Source: Diplosphaera chodatii | Taxonomy: Eukaryota; Chlorophyta; Trebouxiophyceae; Prasiolales; Stichococcaceae | Reading direction: 5' to 3' | Length of the DNA stretch: 64,000 nucleotides | Assembly: GCA_032358165.1 (NCBI GenBank) | Contig: JAALGY010000057.1 | Span: 1,488,001-1,552,000, forward strand | Shown: in pieces, positions 1 to 10,711 of the stretch | Position numbering within the stretch: position 1 is the stretch's first letter | Layout of the letters: each line of letters begins with the position of its first letter | Translations under genes and position numbers: made by a program | Notes under the pieces: model-generated | Databases searched by the model: none | Told to the model about the DNA's origin: nothing | The model's input: the letters and a program-made list of their open reading frames with translations, nothing else

Positions 1-131
1 ACGGGGCTGAGGGGCGCGACTGGGGTGCTGCCGTCCGCCACCATGTCTGCACTGCGGAAGTCCTCAGCGGCGCCAGACGCAAAGTCGGCGCTGGCCGCTG
101 AGACTGGCTGCCGCGCACCTGCATGCAGTGG
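1..131 (-). CDS. Possible partial exon of a gene running off the left edge
   Basis: On the minus strand a reading frame stays open from a plausible acceptor (TGCAG near 132) to the window edge. It reads as a Ser/Ala/Asp-rich stretch with good coding character (for example SADFASGAAEDFRSADM). No domain is recognisable and the rest of the gene lies outside the window. It would be divergent from the AAE14-like gene that starts at 998. This rests on frame openness and composition only; it could equally be chance. Confidence 0.25.
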
Positions 132-997
132 TCTGATCCCTGCATGCAGAGCTGCCCCGCTGCTGGCTGCACGTGATCCAGCACTGCTGCCGGATCGCTG
201 CCGGCCATACTCGCCACTGTTTGCTCCGCAAGCGGTGCGGCAGGGCTGGGGCGAGGGCCGGGAGAGAACAGCACGCTGTCTAGATAGAAGGTTGCTGCTG
301 CAGGGTCTGGCGGCCGTGCCGGGCTGCTGGGCACCAGTTCCTTGCTGTGTGTGCCTGTTGCCAGTGAGATTCATCACAATCCTGGCCCAACCAGCCAGGA
401 CTGTGGCTCAAGCCGCGTGTTTGTGCTGCAGGAAGCTGCTGCCTCAAAATCTCACATCAGCACCGACGCAGTCACTAGCAACGAGCTCTATGTCATGCAG
501 ATGCAGATCACGGGTGCAAGGTAGCTTGAGCCTGGCGCAACGGAGGTGTGTTTGGTGCAGATCTTGGTCGAAGTTTTCAACATGGCTAAACCCTCCACAG
601 CGTACACGTGACTTTGCTGCGCATGCAGCACACCCCGGCAAACGAGCGCCATGTGCACGCCAGTTTCGACAGGCGTTGCACGGTCGTGCTTTCCAGTTGT
701 GGCTGTGCTCAGCTTCGGGATGGGCACATGTGCTATCCATTGCGTGTGGATGCTGACATGGCAGGTGCTGCACGTGCCTGACAGACCAAGGCGCAGTGAG
801 CGGCTGACTGTGGTCTGGTAGACATACGCGAATGTCCAAATCAGTGTTATACGCTGTCGGTCTGATTTGTTCGTCTGGGCGCTGGCGGCTCCCAGTTGGT
901 GCTTGATGACTGATGTGCTGTGCGCCGCGCCGACTCGGTCTGCTCACTTCTCTCTCGGCCTGGCACACCAAGTCTCTCCTGTACCTGAGGCACGCGT
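132..997. other. Intergenic or 5' region, nothing identified
   Basis: This stretch lies upstream of the AAE14-like gene. Long open frames occur on both strands but none shows a family motif, and their composition looks non-coding, with many TGCA tetranucleotides. It presumably holds the promoter of the AAE14-like gene and perhaps of a divergent gene at the left edge. I see no clear TATA box. Confidence 0.4.
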
Positions 998-3541
998 ATG
1001 GCACACGTCTGCCAGCACTTGACCTCGCTCTCGCAGCACTCGCCGGGTCGGCTGCTGACCACATGCGGGGATGCACAGCAGACCTGCAGCCAAGTGGCGG
1101 AACGCGTTGCAGCTCTGGCGGCGGCGCTGGCATCGGAGCTGCAGCTGCACGCAGGCGACCGTGTGGCGCTTGCGGCGTTGAACACTGACCGCCACCTCGA
1201 GGCGCTCCTGGCGGTTTTGGCGGCGGGCGGCCTCGCTGCGCCGCTGAACTGGCGGTGGAGCATCGAGGTGGGGACCATGCCGCTGCAACCGCTGAGCGGC
1301 TTGATTACCTCGCGATGCTTGCGAAGCATGCGAGGCGACACCTCGGTGCACGCAGGACGCGCTCACTGCGCTGGCGCCGTGTGGCCCCAGCATCCTCATC
1401 GTGGACGAGCCCTGCAGTCGCTTCGCGGCCCTGGCGCAGCAGCTGCCGAGCCTGCGGCACGTCGTTGCATTGGGTGGGTCCGCATCATCCCGTCGTGACT
1501 GTCATGTTGACATGGTGGCGCCTTGGTCCAGACTCTCCATGAGTTTCTTGTACCATGATGCAGGGGATGCGGAGCAGTTGATGTCGGTGCTGCCGCGTGC
1601 TGTGCCAGCGCAGCAGTTGATCAGTCTGCACAGCGGGGCGCCGCTGATGCCGTGTGCAGACGACAGCGGCGCAGCGGTGCTCTGCTTCACATCCGGCACG
1701 ACGGCTGCGCCCAAGGTGTAACCTTGCATTATAGAATACTCAAGCATGGCGTTGTCCCGATGCCAGTGAACTGTTTAGGAAACTGGTTGCAACTGTATGA
1801 TGGCGTTGCTGGATACATCAAGCTTGTGCCATCGCCTGCACATGCACCTGCTGGCTGTGCTGTGTGCCGGTCTTCCAATAACACCTTTCAATCCCCTTCA
1901 CAGGCTGCTGTGCTGTCGCATGCGGCTTTCCATGTGCAGTCGATGAACAAGTTGTTGGCGGTTGGCTATTGCGCTGACGATGTGCACTATCATGCTGCGC
2001 CGCTGTGTCATGTGGGTATGTTTCCCCTGTCATCGGTGCTGCATGAATGCCGACCTATGCACCCTCCTTGACTCATGATGGCCACTGTACATCTCGCTCA
2101 CGATGCACTGATCTGTTGCAGGCGGGCTTTCCTCACTGTTTGCAATGTTGATGGCGGGAGGCCAGCACATCTTTCCCTCTCGTTTCGATGCTGCGGCACT
2201 GCTTCAAGATCTGGACCGCCACCAGGTGACTGTGTGAACTCATTGTGCTTCACCATGCAAAACATCTTTGCAAGTGCAGCGTAGCAACAACACCAACGGC
2301 AATACGACATGTCTGTCTGTGCAGGTGACCAGCTTCATCGCGGTGCCGGCAATGCTGGTGGCGCTGTGTGAGGCAAGCGGCAAGGGCCAACAGCGTGCGT
2401 TCCCGCATGTCAGACGGGTGCTGATCGGTGGCGGCACCCCCGGTGATGGGGTGCTCAACAGCGTCCGCCAGCTGTTCCCGGCCGCCAGCATCAAGCTGTC
2501 GTACGCCATGACGGAGGCGGCCTCGTCCATGACGTTCCGCACCCTCGCCACTGGGGGCCCCACAGTGGTAGCTGATCCCGGCGCTCAGCCGCCAGCGGTG
2601 GAGCAGCCCCTGGCTGCCGCTGTATGCGTTGGACGCCCGGCGCCAGGCGTGGAGCTGGACATCCAGCACACGGCCGGCTTGCCGCCAGGTGCCAGACTGC
2701 ATCCTGTGGAGTTCTGGGCTAAGCTTTGCACCTTGGTAGGGTCCATGATTCATCACACGACATCTGTCCGCTGAACTTACAGGCCAGGGCGTCATCCGCA
2801 CCCGTGGCCCCCATGTCATGCTGGGCTACTGGTCGGAGGGCGGCAGCGGCCTGCGGCCGCGGCCCGGTGACTGGCTGGCGACCGGCGACATGGGTGAGCA
2901 CTCTCGGTGTTGCAGAGTTGCAGACCCAGCTGGTGCAGCATGTGAGCGCAGCCTGCTCAAGTGGCCACATCTAGATGTGCTGCATCCACGGCTGTTGGCA
3001 GGGTTCTTGGATACGCGCGGGCAGCTGTGGCTGCTGGGCCGCGGCGTGGATGTCATCAGGAGCGGCAGCGAGACGGTGCACGCGCTGGAGGTGGAGCGCT
3101 GCCTGCAGCAGCATCCCGATGTGCTGGGAGCGGCTGTGGTGGGGCTGCCACACGCCCGCCTTGGCGAGCAGGTCAGCAATGTTTGTCACCACGATCTCTT
3201 TGTGAAACATTCGTGACATCTCGACTGTGTGACAATATTTCGACTGCCATAAGTCGTGCCTTGAGGTCTTGATAGTGCCTGACCCGTCTCCATGCACCCG
3301 CGCGCAGGTCACGGCGCTGGTGCAAGTACGGCCGGTGCACGTGCTGTCAGTGGCAGAGTGGCAGAGCAAACTTCGGGTTTTCTGTAGGCAGCAGGGCCTG
3401 TCCCATTACAAGGTTCCGGGGATCATCTGTTGCCAGACGGCGCCATTGCCAGTCAACAACTCTGGCAAAGTCGTGAAGCGTGAGGTGAAAGCACTGCTGA
3501 CACAGATGTTGGAACGCGACAGTGTTGTTAGCAAGATGTGA
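998..3541 (+). CDS. AAE14: AAE14-like o-succinylbenzoyl-CoA ligase (MenE function)
   Basis: Eight exons: 998-1267, 1356-1715, 1904-2015, 2122-2225, 2325-2688, 2783-2893, 3002-3171, 3308-3541. All phases close, giving 574 residues; plant AAE14 is about 560. The enzyme activates o-succinylbenzoate with ATP and CoA in phylloquinone (vitamin K1) synthesis. The start ATG at 998 leads into a region co-linear with AAE14, ending LNWRWS near residue 87. The AMP-binding P-loop CFTSGTTAAPK is at about 200-210. Then come HAAPLCHVGGLSS, IGGGTP, SYAMTEAASS, the hinge-region TGD and the C-terminal PVNNSGKVVKR with the catalytic lysine. The motif after the TGD reads RSGSETVHALEV rather than the usual TGGENVYPxEV. 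The last three residues are SKM, like a minor peroxisomal PTS1 signal. No transit peptide is obvious. Family assignment is from remembered plant AAE14; other acyl-activating enzymes fit less well. Confidence 0.88.
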
Positions 3542-3969
3542 AGTATGAGGCAGTCCCATGTTTGCAGTGCAAGCTTTACAAGTGCGACCTCTTGAACGGC
3601 ATCACCTTGAGTTCGTGCTGTACATACAGTGGGCCAACCTCAGTGCACACAGGCTCTCATTTGACCAAATGCTCTGCCACCCCGTCTCCAATGCGAAATG
3701 TGCACCTTACTGCTTGCAGACGTGACATGGTCCCCAACTGTCCTGATGTACTGCGGTATCTCTCCAACCATCCCTCGCCATTGCCATTGCACTCCAAGCC
3801 CATTTGATGTTGCTTGCTCAACAAGGGAAGTGCTGGTATGAACTAATGCGACGTTGGCCGACATCGCGCAACCTTTGCGCGCACGGCGTCATAGTGGTGC
3901 TCTGCCATGACCTCGAGGTTGTTGCCGAGCATGGTTACAGCGATGTGAAGCTCCTCATTGCTCCTTTCG
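3542..3969. other. Intergenic, convergent gene ends
   Basis: The AAE14-like gene ends at 3541 and the next minus-strand reading frame ends at 3970, so this is a tail-to-tail spacer expected to hold two 3' UTRs. I see no gene, repeat or clear structured element in it. Confidence 0.5.
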
Positions 3970-5098
3970 TCATGAGGCAACGCCTTGACGAGCCACCATG
4001 CGGCACTCGCAAATGGCCGCATCGCCACCAACCATGCCTTCAATCATGCAAAGCTTTAAGCACAAAACACCAGGGAGGTGGCATGCAGTGTGTGCAAAGC
4101 CAGGGAGCGAAACAACAAAGGCATCGTATGAGAGGCAGCTCGACACACACACCTCGCCAGGTCCCACCTGGGAAGCGTACCGAGCACCATCTCCCGAAGA
4201 CCCTTCGCCGCCGCCAAAGGTCCGCTGCTGAGCAGGAGCCGCTGCGTCCCCCGGCACCAGAGTATCATCAGCACACGTGTGGCTAGGGTTGGCTGACGCA
4301 GCGGCCGCGAAGGCGTTAGTGCCCAAGCCGCCCCCCGGAGTTGCGCACGCTGGACCGCCACCGCTGGAACGGTCCAGGGCAGCCGTCAGCGACCGCAGCT
4401 TGCGAAGCTTGGCAGGACGATCTGGGAGTGCGCTGCGCGACTTGCCGCGGGACGGCGTGCGGGGCACGACCCGCGAAGCCGCCTCCGCCCTGATCTCATC
4501 AGTGACGAGGTGGCTGGGCACGAACTCCATGCCCAAGCGGTCGCCGCACAGCACCTCGCCACATGCCATGCGCTGCAGCGCGAGGACGTTGGAGGCGCTG
4601 ACACGCTCTCCCGCAACGCTCTGGAGGTGCACCATCATCGGCCCCCGTGCATCTATGGGCAATTCCAGGCCGTCGTGCTCCAGCCGCTTGCGACGGGCCA
4701 CGCACAGGCGAGGCCAGCCGGGCGCAAGCAGGTGCAGCTGGATGTACTCGGGGATGCCCCGGTCGAACATGGTGCTGAGCAGCGGCTTCGACACGTACAC
4801 GCGCTCCGCCGGTCTCTGAGCACGAAGTAGTGGACAGCGTGGCCGCGGGCGGGCCGCACGTCAGAGCTGTCGGCAGCCGCGGTGAGCACCGGCGACGGCT
4901 GCCTCACAGACGGGGTAGCGGCGCTGGCAGCCCCGTTCCAGGCATCGTCGGCGGGGCGCACTGCAGTGGCGGCGCCGCCAGCGGGCAACTGCATGGCCGC
5001 AGCAACCGCGGGGTGCTGCTCAAGTTGCTGCCAGGCAGCAAACAATGCCTCTGCTGGAGGTCCATCGTTGCCAGGGCCCGGGCCCGGCGGGGTGGCAC
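3970..5098 (-). CDS. Unrecognised protein gene, 5' end unresolved
   Basis: Two coding-like blocks are supported on the minus strand. The upstream block begins after an acceptor at 5099 and reads through AEALFAAWQQLEQHP to LTAAADSSD near 4860. The downstream block starts at 4815 (RPAERVYVSKPLLSTMFD), continues through GIPEYIQLHLLAPGW and GDRLGMEFVPSHLV, then turns into a basic Ser/Pro-rich tail ending at 3970. The blocks lie in different frames, separated by 44 bases bounded by GT and AG. That could be a very short intron, but the 44 bases also look coding (GHAVHYFVL), so a frameshift or assembly indel is possible. More 5' exons may exist up to about 5420, where a native ATG opens a Ser/Gly-rich frame. 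I do not recognise the family. The globular part looks soluble, with no membrane segment. Confidence 0.42.
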
Positions 5099-6353
5099 CT
5101 GCAGCACATCAAGCATGTGCATCCTAAGCGGACTTCACAGAGAGGCCAGCAACAAGTCAGCAAGCAACAGGAGTAGCAAGGTGCACCATGCAATACGGCA
5201 ATAGCGTTGCTTGCCGCCCATCTCGCATCGCACTCTAGCATTGCAGCACGCACTGCGCATTGCACAGTCACCTTGCTGCAATGGTCCAAAAGTTTGTGCT
5301 TCGCGGCCTGCGACGTGAGCCTGCAGCCAGAAGATGCTCTTTCACTTCGGCACAGATACTCCAAGCCGTTGGTGCCAGATACACGGGCATTTGAACTCGA
5401 GCCACAGCCACCAGATGGCATGGTGTTGCAAGAGCGCAGCCAGTACTCGTGCGCCGCTCACTTGAAAGCTGCCGGATTGTTGCGCCATCGTTCGTGAGCG
5501 TCACCCGAAGGTGCGCCGGCCTGGCGTTTTGCGTCGACTCGTGGTAAGTCTGGCTGGCAATCTGGACGCAGAAGAGTTTCGTATCAAGCAGACGAAGCTC
5601 ACATGTGATTGCAATGTAAACAGGCACGGAGTGTTGTTGAGCATGTGTGAAGGCCATGCATGCGCAGGGGCTGCACTGCAAACTTACGGATTCGATCAGC
5701 CATGGGTGCACCTTCTACGACGCATCTGTATCAGAGGCCGCAGGCCGCTGCACACCAGGACCGGCAGCGCGGCGTCACGCAGGCGACAGGAAGGCGCTCG
5801 CAGGAACAGCGCCCGCACCCGACTCCGCTTCTGACTGCCTTCAGGAGGCAGGGGTTGCGTACAGGACCGCCAAACCTGTGTGCGGCACAAGTCAGGAGAT
5901 GCAAAGTCGACAATGCTTGGCATCCTGCAGCTGCAGCACACGCTGGTTGGTGCAACAGTGAGGAGAAGGGACAGGGAGGGAGGCCAAGAAGCAGCAGCAG
6001 CAGCACCAGCAGCAGACAAGCGTGCCAGCCCGGTCATCTCGCCCGTCCTGGTGCTCACCTCACAGGCTAGGTCTGCGCAACAGCTCCCGATCAAGTGCGC
6101 CACCATTGCGCACGCAAGCCCGGCATGATCAGTAGCGGCACAGCATGTGTTTATAAACGAGCGCGGGCGAGCGTGCGTCTGGATATCACAGCAAGACGCT
6201 GCGATCTGGTTTAGCCATCTGTGTTATCAGTACAGATGGTCGTACTTTGTGTCCACGTCAGCCACGTGTGACAGGTCAGCAGTCCGGTCGGTCGTGTACC
6301 AACACTACTCCTCTTGAACGGCGAACCGGTAGCTCATCGACCTCGCCACACAG
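5099..6353. other. Intergenic, no gene identified
   Basis: This region lies upstream of the unrecognised minus-strand gene and contains only weak overlapping frames. A TTTATAAA stretch near 6150 resembles a TATA box but I could not tie it to a convincing start. An extra 5' exon of the gene at 3970-5098 may lie at about 5280-5421 on the minus strand. Nothing else is supported. Confidence 0.4.
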
Positions 6354-6354
6354 A

Positions 6355-6798
6355 GGCAGGCCCATGCCGGCCTGCCCATAACGCTGCTGAGAGAACCTAG
6401 TCTAAGAATTGATATCAATCCGGGACTCTAGGTTGAGTGGACCCATTGAAGCCAGGACTGGGGCTTGCCAGGGGAGGGGCGCCCAAAAGGCTTGTGCCCT
6501 TTAACCCTTTGCTCCAACCCAAAAGTCTGCCAACAGTTCGCCCCATGTCGATGCTCGACCATAGCCACCCAACGCAAGTGCACACGGTCCACCAGGCCCT
6601 GGCTTGGGTGACCCAGCCTGCCGCCCAGGGTGACTCCCCTCCCAGCAGCGCCTGGACCAGCACGCCCACGCACACTTGCCCAACAAACACCTGCCAGTAT
6701 GACTTGCAGACCAGCTCAGCACAAAAGATGGCTGCTAGGGGGGGCCCAGTGGGCAGGGACGCCCCCCACTTCTGATCAAGCAACCGGGAATCGAACCC
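6355..6798 (-). repeat. Dispersed ~440 bp repeat, copy 1 (tRNA end truncated)
   Basis: This block is nearly identical to 9835-10272, with only a few mismatches by eye over about 440 bp. Both copies carry the same shoulder (CTGAGAGAACCTAGTCTAAG) at the low-coordinate end and the same G-rich stretch near the other end. In this copy the high-coordinate end keeps only the last 22 bases of a minus-strand tRNA-Gly: the 3' acceptor strand plus T-arm with the box-B-like GGTTCGATTCC. After 6798 it diverges from copy 2. No conserved protein is evident; the frames it contains are shared only because the DNA is. It is either a tRNA-derived (SINE-like) element truncated at its head, or a segmental duplication that broke inside the tRNA gene. 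Confidence 0.8.
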
Positions 6799-9700
6799 AA
6801 CGGCTCAAAACCGCGGCTCCCGAACAGGCTGCATGGCCGGTTTGGTTGGCGGGCCCCCAGTTGCACAGCTGCCCGGTCGCCCATTCTGCGAAGCCAGACC
6901 GTGAGCTTGGCTGGGTTGCGAGTCAAGTTGGGCTAGTGCATTCCAGTAGATTTGCATACCAAAGCAGCTGGGTCCAAACGAGGCAATCGAGACGAGTCGA
7001 TGGTCCAAGGGTGCTAGACACAGATACTCGGAGCCATGGAGGCATGGGGCAATATCGACTCACCCACTGGCTGCCAGCTTGGCGGCGGTGCGCCTGTGCT
7101 GGAGACGGCGGTGTTGCCGCCTGGGTGACACCTGTACTCGTGCTGCACCAAGCCCTCCAGCGCACCTGTATGTCAAGACATCACAGTCTCAAACTTCTTG
7201 CATCCTGTAACTACAACAAGAATGAGCCGAGCAGGTCGTGCACATTGCAGGTGACAGCTGGTCCAAGGTGCCCAGCGGCACATGCCAATGCCTACTGGCG
7301 GCGGACCAAAACACATCCTTCTCCGCGGCGATTAGTGACGGAGCAGCTTACAGCACATAGCTGCTTAGAACCTTGGATTGCAGATGCACAGATGCATGGC
7401 AGTACACAATTTCATGTTGCCCATGCTTCATGCCAGCGTGTCAATGGCAGATGCACACGACCGTGGCACCGTGTGCACTGCCCCGCGAAAGACATGGGCG
7501 TGCACTGGTGGCTGGTAGACCAGGTTGCAGGGACCATGCAGCTGATCAGGGAGGTGTCTGAGACTCGCCTCGACTCGGGGTGCGGGGGCTTTGCGGTGCG
7601 CGGTTGGCCTAAGTTGCGACCTGGTGCGTGCAGCGGCTGAACCCTGCTGCCAGGCCGCCTCACCAGCCACCTCCTCCTCGCCCACAGCAGCACGCCAAGC
7701 GTAGCGTCAGCACTGCAGTGACAGCCGCAGAGGTGAGGAGTTCCCAGCGTCACCGAGCGCAGGGATGCCCTCTGCTGGCAGCTGAAGCAAACATGCTGGG
7801 GTGCCATGCTGCCGAGGTGCAGCACTGACTACTTTGACCTGCCAGGGGCGGCGGCAACTGCATGACACCTTGACATCATCTCTTGACATCATTATCTGCA
7901 TCACGCCAGCAACGATGAAACATGAGCCTTGAACGGCACGCAGTGTTGATGGTCCTGCGAAGACTTCGCACCCAAGCAAGTACAGCTCGTTTGCAGCCTT
8001 GTTGACGCCCATGCCGGTGAGCAGCACAACTGCCAGGTGATTCAGCGTGTGGTACCTGTGCCAGCTGCTCAGCGTTCACCGCCGTCCGCCGGCGCGCCTG
8101 TATACACCATGACCCCACTCATTTGTGCTGTTGTTGGTCGAGGCAGCGCCTTTGAGTTGGCACATGCGTCAGAGTCAGACGCCCGGCGGCCGTGACTCTC
8201 TGCATCGCAAGTGCAAGCTCTGCTGCCCCAAGGCAATATTTAGGAGTGTGATGTACAGGCGCACCAGCTGCATTGGGATGGCGAGAGCAGCTGAGCGCTG
8301 TCAAAGGTGACGCACAGGCCGGCCAGCAGGCTGGCTGCGGTTTGACAACAGTGCCGCCGGCGCTGGCGCTCGCAAGCCGTGCTGCTGCCGCTGCTGCTGG
8401 CTGTCAAGGCGCACACTGCCGCCACCATATATCTGCAGCATTGGCAGTGTACTGCATCAGGCAACAGCCAGAAGGCAAGTGCATCGCGAGCATCACCACG
8501 TACCATAAGGAGCAGGTAGACGACACCTGCGCGGCAGATGACGACGCCAGCAGCGTGAAACGTCGTGCGGACGACTCAGGAGGAGGTGCCAATGCCGGCG
8601 AGGGTGCTGTTGATGGCTCTCCTTGCAGCGCAGCTGGCATACAATATGCCTCTGCAGCAGATCAGCAGAATGCATCCTCAACAGGCAGATTCATCACACC
8701 TGTGTCTACATCTGTGACAAGCACCACAGCACACTGCTGCTCGTGCCAGTACCGGCGCACAGCCACTAAAGCTTGCCTGGGGCACGGCTGGCTGGCTGGC
8801 TGTGGCGCTGGCGGATGCTCACTTGCAACCCATTAGCACAGCCGCTACCAACTCTGGCAGGCTGCGCCGCTGCTGCGACGCCGCTGCCGCAGCTCATCAT
8901 ATGCGATGCGGGCTGATGAGCTGGTCAGACGGGCTGCAGGTGACATGCGGGTGACATTGCACGCTGCAGGCTGCAGCTGCGCTCCTCCGTCAGGTGTCAC
9001 CAGGCACGGCTGGGAGGAAGCGCGCGATACCTGTGACCCAGGGTTTGCTGCTGGCGGCCTGTGCAGCGCGGTGTAACGCGTCAGCTGCGCATGCCGCATA
9101 TTGCAGTCGTACATGTGCATCAGGGCAGTCATGTTGTGGCACGTACAGCGCATGGCAACACTACCTCACCCTGGTCCTGCGCAGTCGCCAGGCAACAGCG
9201 GAGGCTGGCACGACTTATGCACCGTATAATGTTGGCCTAGTTCTCCAGCGGCCCACGCGCACTGTGATCTGCAGAGCAGGCTACTCCTCTCGGCATTCAG
9301 CGCGGGATACCTGACATGAGATGCGCTAGTGCCGCCACCAGCGACTCGGCAGTGTATGTAGTTGATGCCCAGCGCTTCATCATGCAGAGCATCATGCAGG
9401 TCTTGCACGGGCATCTGGGTGCACAACTCACGGGACACTGCAGTCTGCGTGGCAGACCAGCAGCTGGGCGCTGGACGATGTCCAGCACCGAGCCTGGCAG
9501 ATGCTGCGGAACAGCAGCAAGTGCAGCGGAACACTACACTGATCTGATCTGCAATGCACCGACGCTGCGTGACCTTTAGGCCTGGCTTGCAGGTCTGGAA
9601 GCGGATCACAACCATAAGTGTACGGCATGTCGCTCCTGTGCAGGACCTATGCTAAGCAGGACGCCGGGCCGGCACTGCCTGCGCTGCTGCGCACCAGTTC

Positions 9701-9834
9701 GCTTTCTTGGGTTTCTGATTACGTAAGTATGACGTGGCAAAGAGGGTTTAGGGCCACGGTGCCGCCTACCATAAGAGGATGCAGAGGAAGGGAGGTGCAA
9801 CACGACCACGCTGCGCACCAGCAGCAGGCAGGGC
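6799..9834. other. Gene-poor stretch with unresolved coding-like fragments
   Basis: Between the two repeat copies no complete gene could be built. Some minus-strand pieces look coding and have plausible splice edges: a native-ATG frame at 9153-8845 (MHMYDCNMRHAQLTRYTALH, later RIAYDELRQRRRSS), a piece at about 9454-9308 (MKRWASTTYTAESLVAALAH), and a Gln-rich piece near 8436-8300. Their phases did not join into one protein and none matches a family I know. They may be parts of one poorly conserved gene or decayed sequence. Transcript data would decide. Confidence 0.3.
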
Positions 9835-10272
9835 GTGGGCCCTGCCGGCCTGCCATAGCGCTGAGAGAACCTAGTCTAAGCATCGATGTCAATCCGGGAC
9901 TCTAGGCTGAGTGGACCCATTGAAGCCAGGACTGGGGCTTGCCAGGGGAGGGGCGCCCACAAGGCTTGTGCCGTTTCCACCTTTGCTCCAACCCAAAAGT
10001 CTGCCAACAGTTCGCCCCATGTCGATGCTCGACCATAGCCACCCAACGCAAGTGCACACGGTCCACCAGGCCCTGGCTTGGGTGACCCAGCCTGCCGCCC
10101 AGGGTGACTCCCCTCCCAGCAGCGCCTGGACCAGCACGCCCACGCACACTTGCCCAACAAACACCTGCCAGTATGACTTGCAGACCAGCTCAGCACAAAA
10201 GATGGCTGCTAGGGGGGGCCCAGTGGGCAGGGACGCCCCCCACTTCTGCTCAAGCAACCGGGAATCGAACCC
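9835..10272 (-). repeat. Dispersed ~440 bp repeat, copy 2 (joined to intact tRNA-Gly)
   Basis: This is the second copy of the repeat at 6355-6798. Read on the minus strand, the repeat body begins directly after the 3' end of an intact tRNA-Gly (10250-10320) and shares the last 22 bases of that tRNA with copy 1. The body holds a TTTT run about 50 bases after the tRNA 3' end, which could stop RNA polymerase III early. No clear target-site duplication or poly(A) tail is visible at either end. Confidence 0.8.
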
Positions 10273-10320
10273 GGGTCTGTACCGTGGCAGGGTACTATTC
10301 TACCACTAGACCATTGCTTG
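10250..10320 (-). tRNA. tRNA-Gly(GCC)
   Basis: The 71-base minus-strand sequence folds as a full cloverleaf. The acceptor arms CAAGCAA and TTGCTTG pair perfectly. The D-arm region carries box A (TGGTCTAGTGG). The anticodon loop CTGCCAC gives GCC, and the T-arm CCGGG/CCCGG carries box B (GGTTCGATTCC), with discriminator A at 10250. The core from the D-arm to the T-arm matches eukaryotic tRNA-Gly(GCC) as I remember it. The acceptor stem starts C1-G72 rather than the usual G1-C72, which is odd for a functional glycine tRNA. There is no intron. Position at the edge of a repeat suggests it is the source, or the head, of that element. A TTTT terminator comes only about 50 bases downstream. Confidence 0.85.
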
Positions 10321-10487
10321 TTGGTTGGAAGCGGTAGGAGACTCGGTGTGTGCGCAAGTGAATGCGCCGTGTTCGATGCAAGTTTGTGCCACATTACTAC
10401 ACATATCCTGCCGGCGCCATTCAGTCCACTAATCCACGGCTCGGCCTTTTATCGACATGAATATGCGGACAGCAGCGCCGCAGAGGC

Positions 10488-10711
10488 GGCCCCGCCAGGG
10501 CGGGGCCACCAGGCCGCTTCGCGGCCTGGCTTGCAGCCGGCCGCTGCGCGGCCGGTGGGGTCCATTCCTTCGCGACTTGGTCGTCATGGCCATGAAATGG
10601 TAGCTTTCCATGGTGGTAGCGAGACCGGCGGGCTAGCGGCGGGACATGAGGTGCATCCTGTCAGACACCGGCATGAGCTAGGGCACCGAGCGCAGCCGCC
10701 AAGCGGCTGCG
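10488..10711. repeat. Cluster of four perfect GC-rich hairpins
   Basis: Four short inverted repeats lie within 224 bases. At 10488-10507 the arms GGCCCCGCC and GGCGGGGCC flank a 2-base loop. At 10509-10529, CCAGGCCGC and GCGGCCTGG flank a 3-base loop. At 10537-10555, CCGGCCGC and GCGGCCGG flank a 3-base loop. At 10691-10711, CGCAGCCGC and GCGGCTGCG flank a 3-base loop. All stems are perfect, 8-9 bp. The surrounding sequence shows no gene. Such hairpins resemble the palindromes found in organelle genomes of some green algae, so an organelle-derived insert is possible; that is inference. Confidence 0.75.

Noticed and set aside
6630..7640. Long plus-strand open frame of over 300 codons
   Set aside because: It starts inside the repeat, runs across the truncated tRNA end, and has no family motif or coding character. 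Its first part is repeated only because the DNA is repeated in copy 2.
8845..9153. A 102-residue minus-strand frame with a native ATG as a stand-alone gene
   Set aside because: Parts look coding, but it contains plausible splice sites and no recognised domain. It is reported only as a fragment within the gene-poor stretch.
9889..10257. Shared minus-strand open frames in both repeat copies, as possible transposon proteins
   Set aside because: The same frames occur in both copies because the copies are almost identical. There is no synonymous-site pattern to judge and no transposase, reverse transcriptase or integrase motif.
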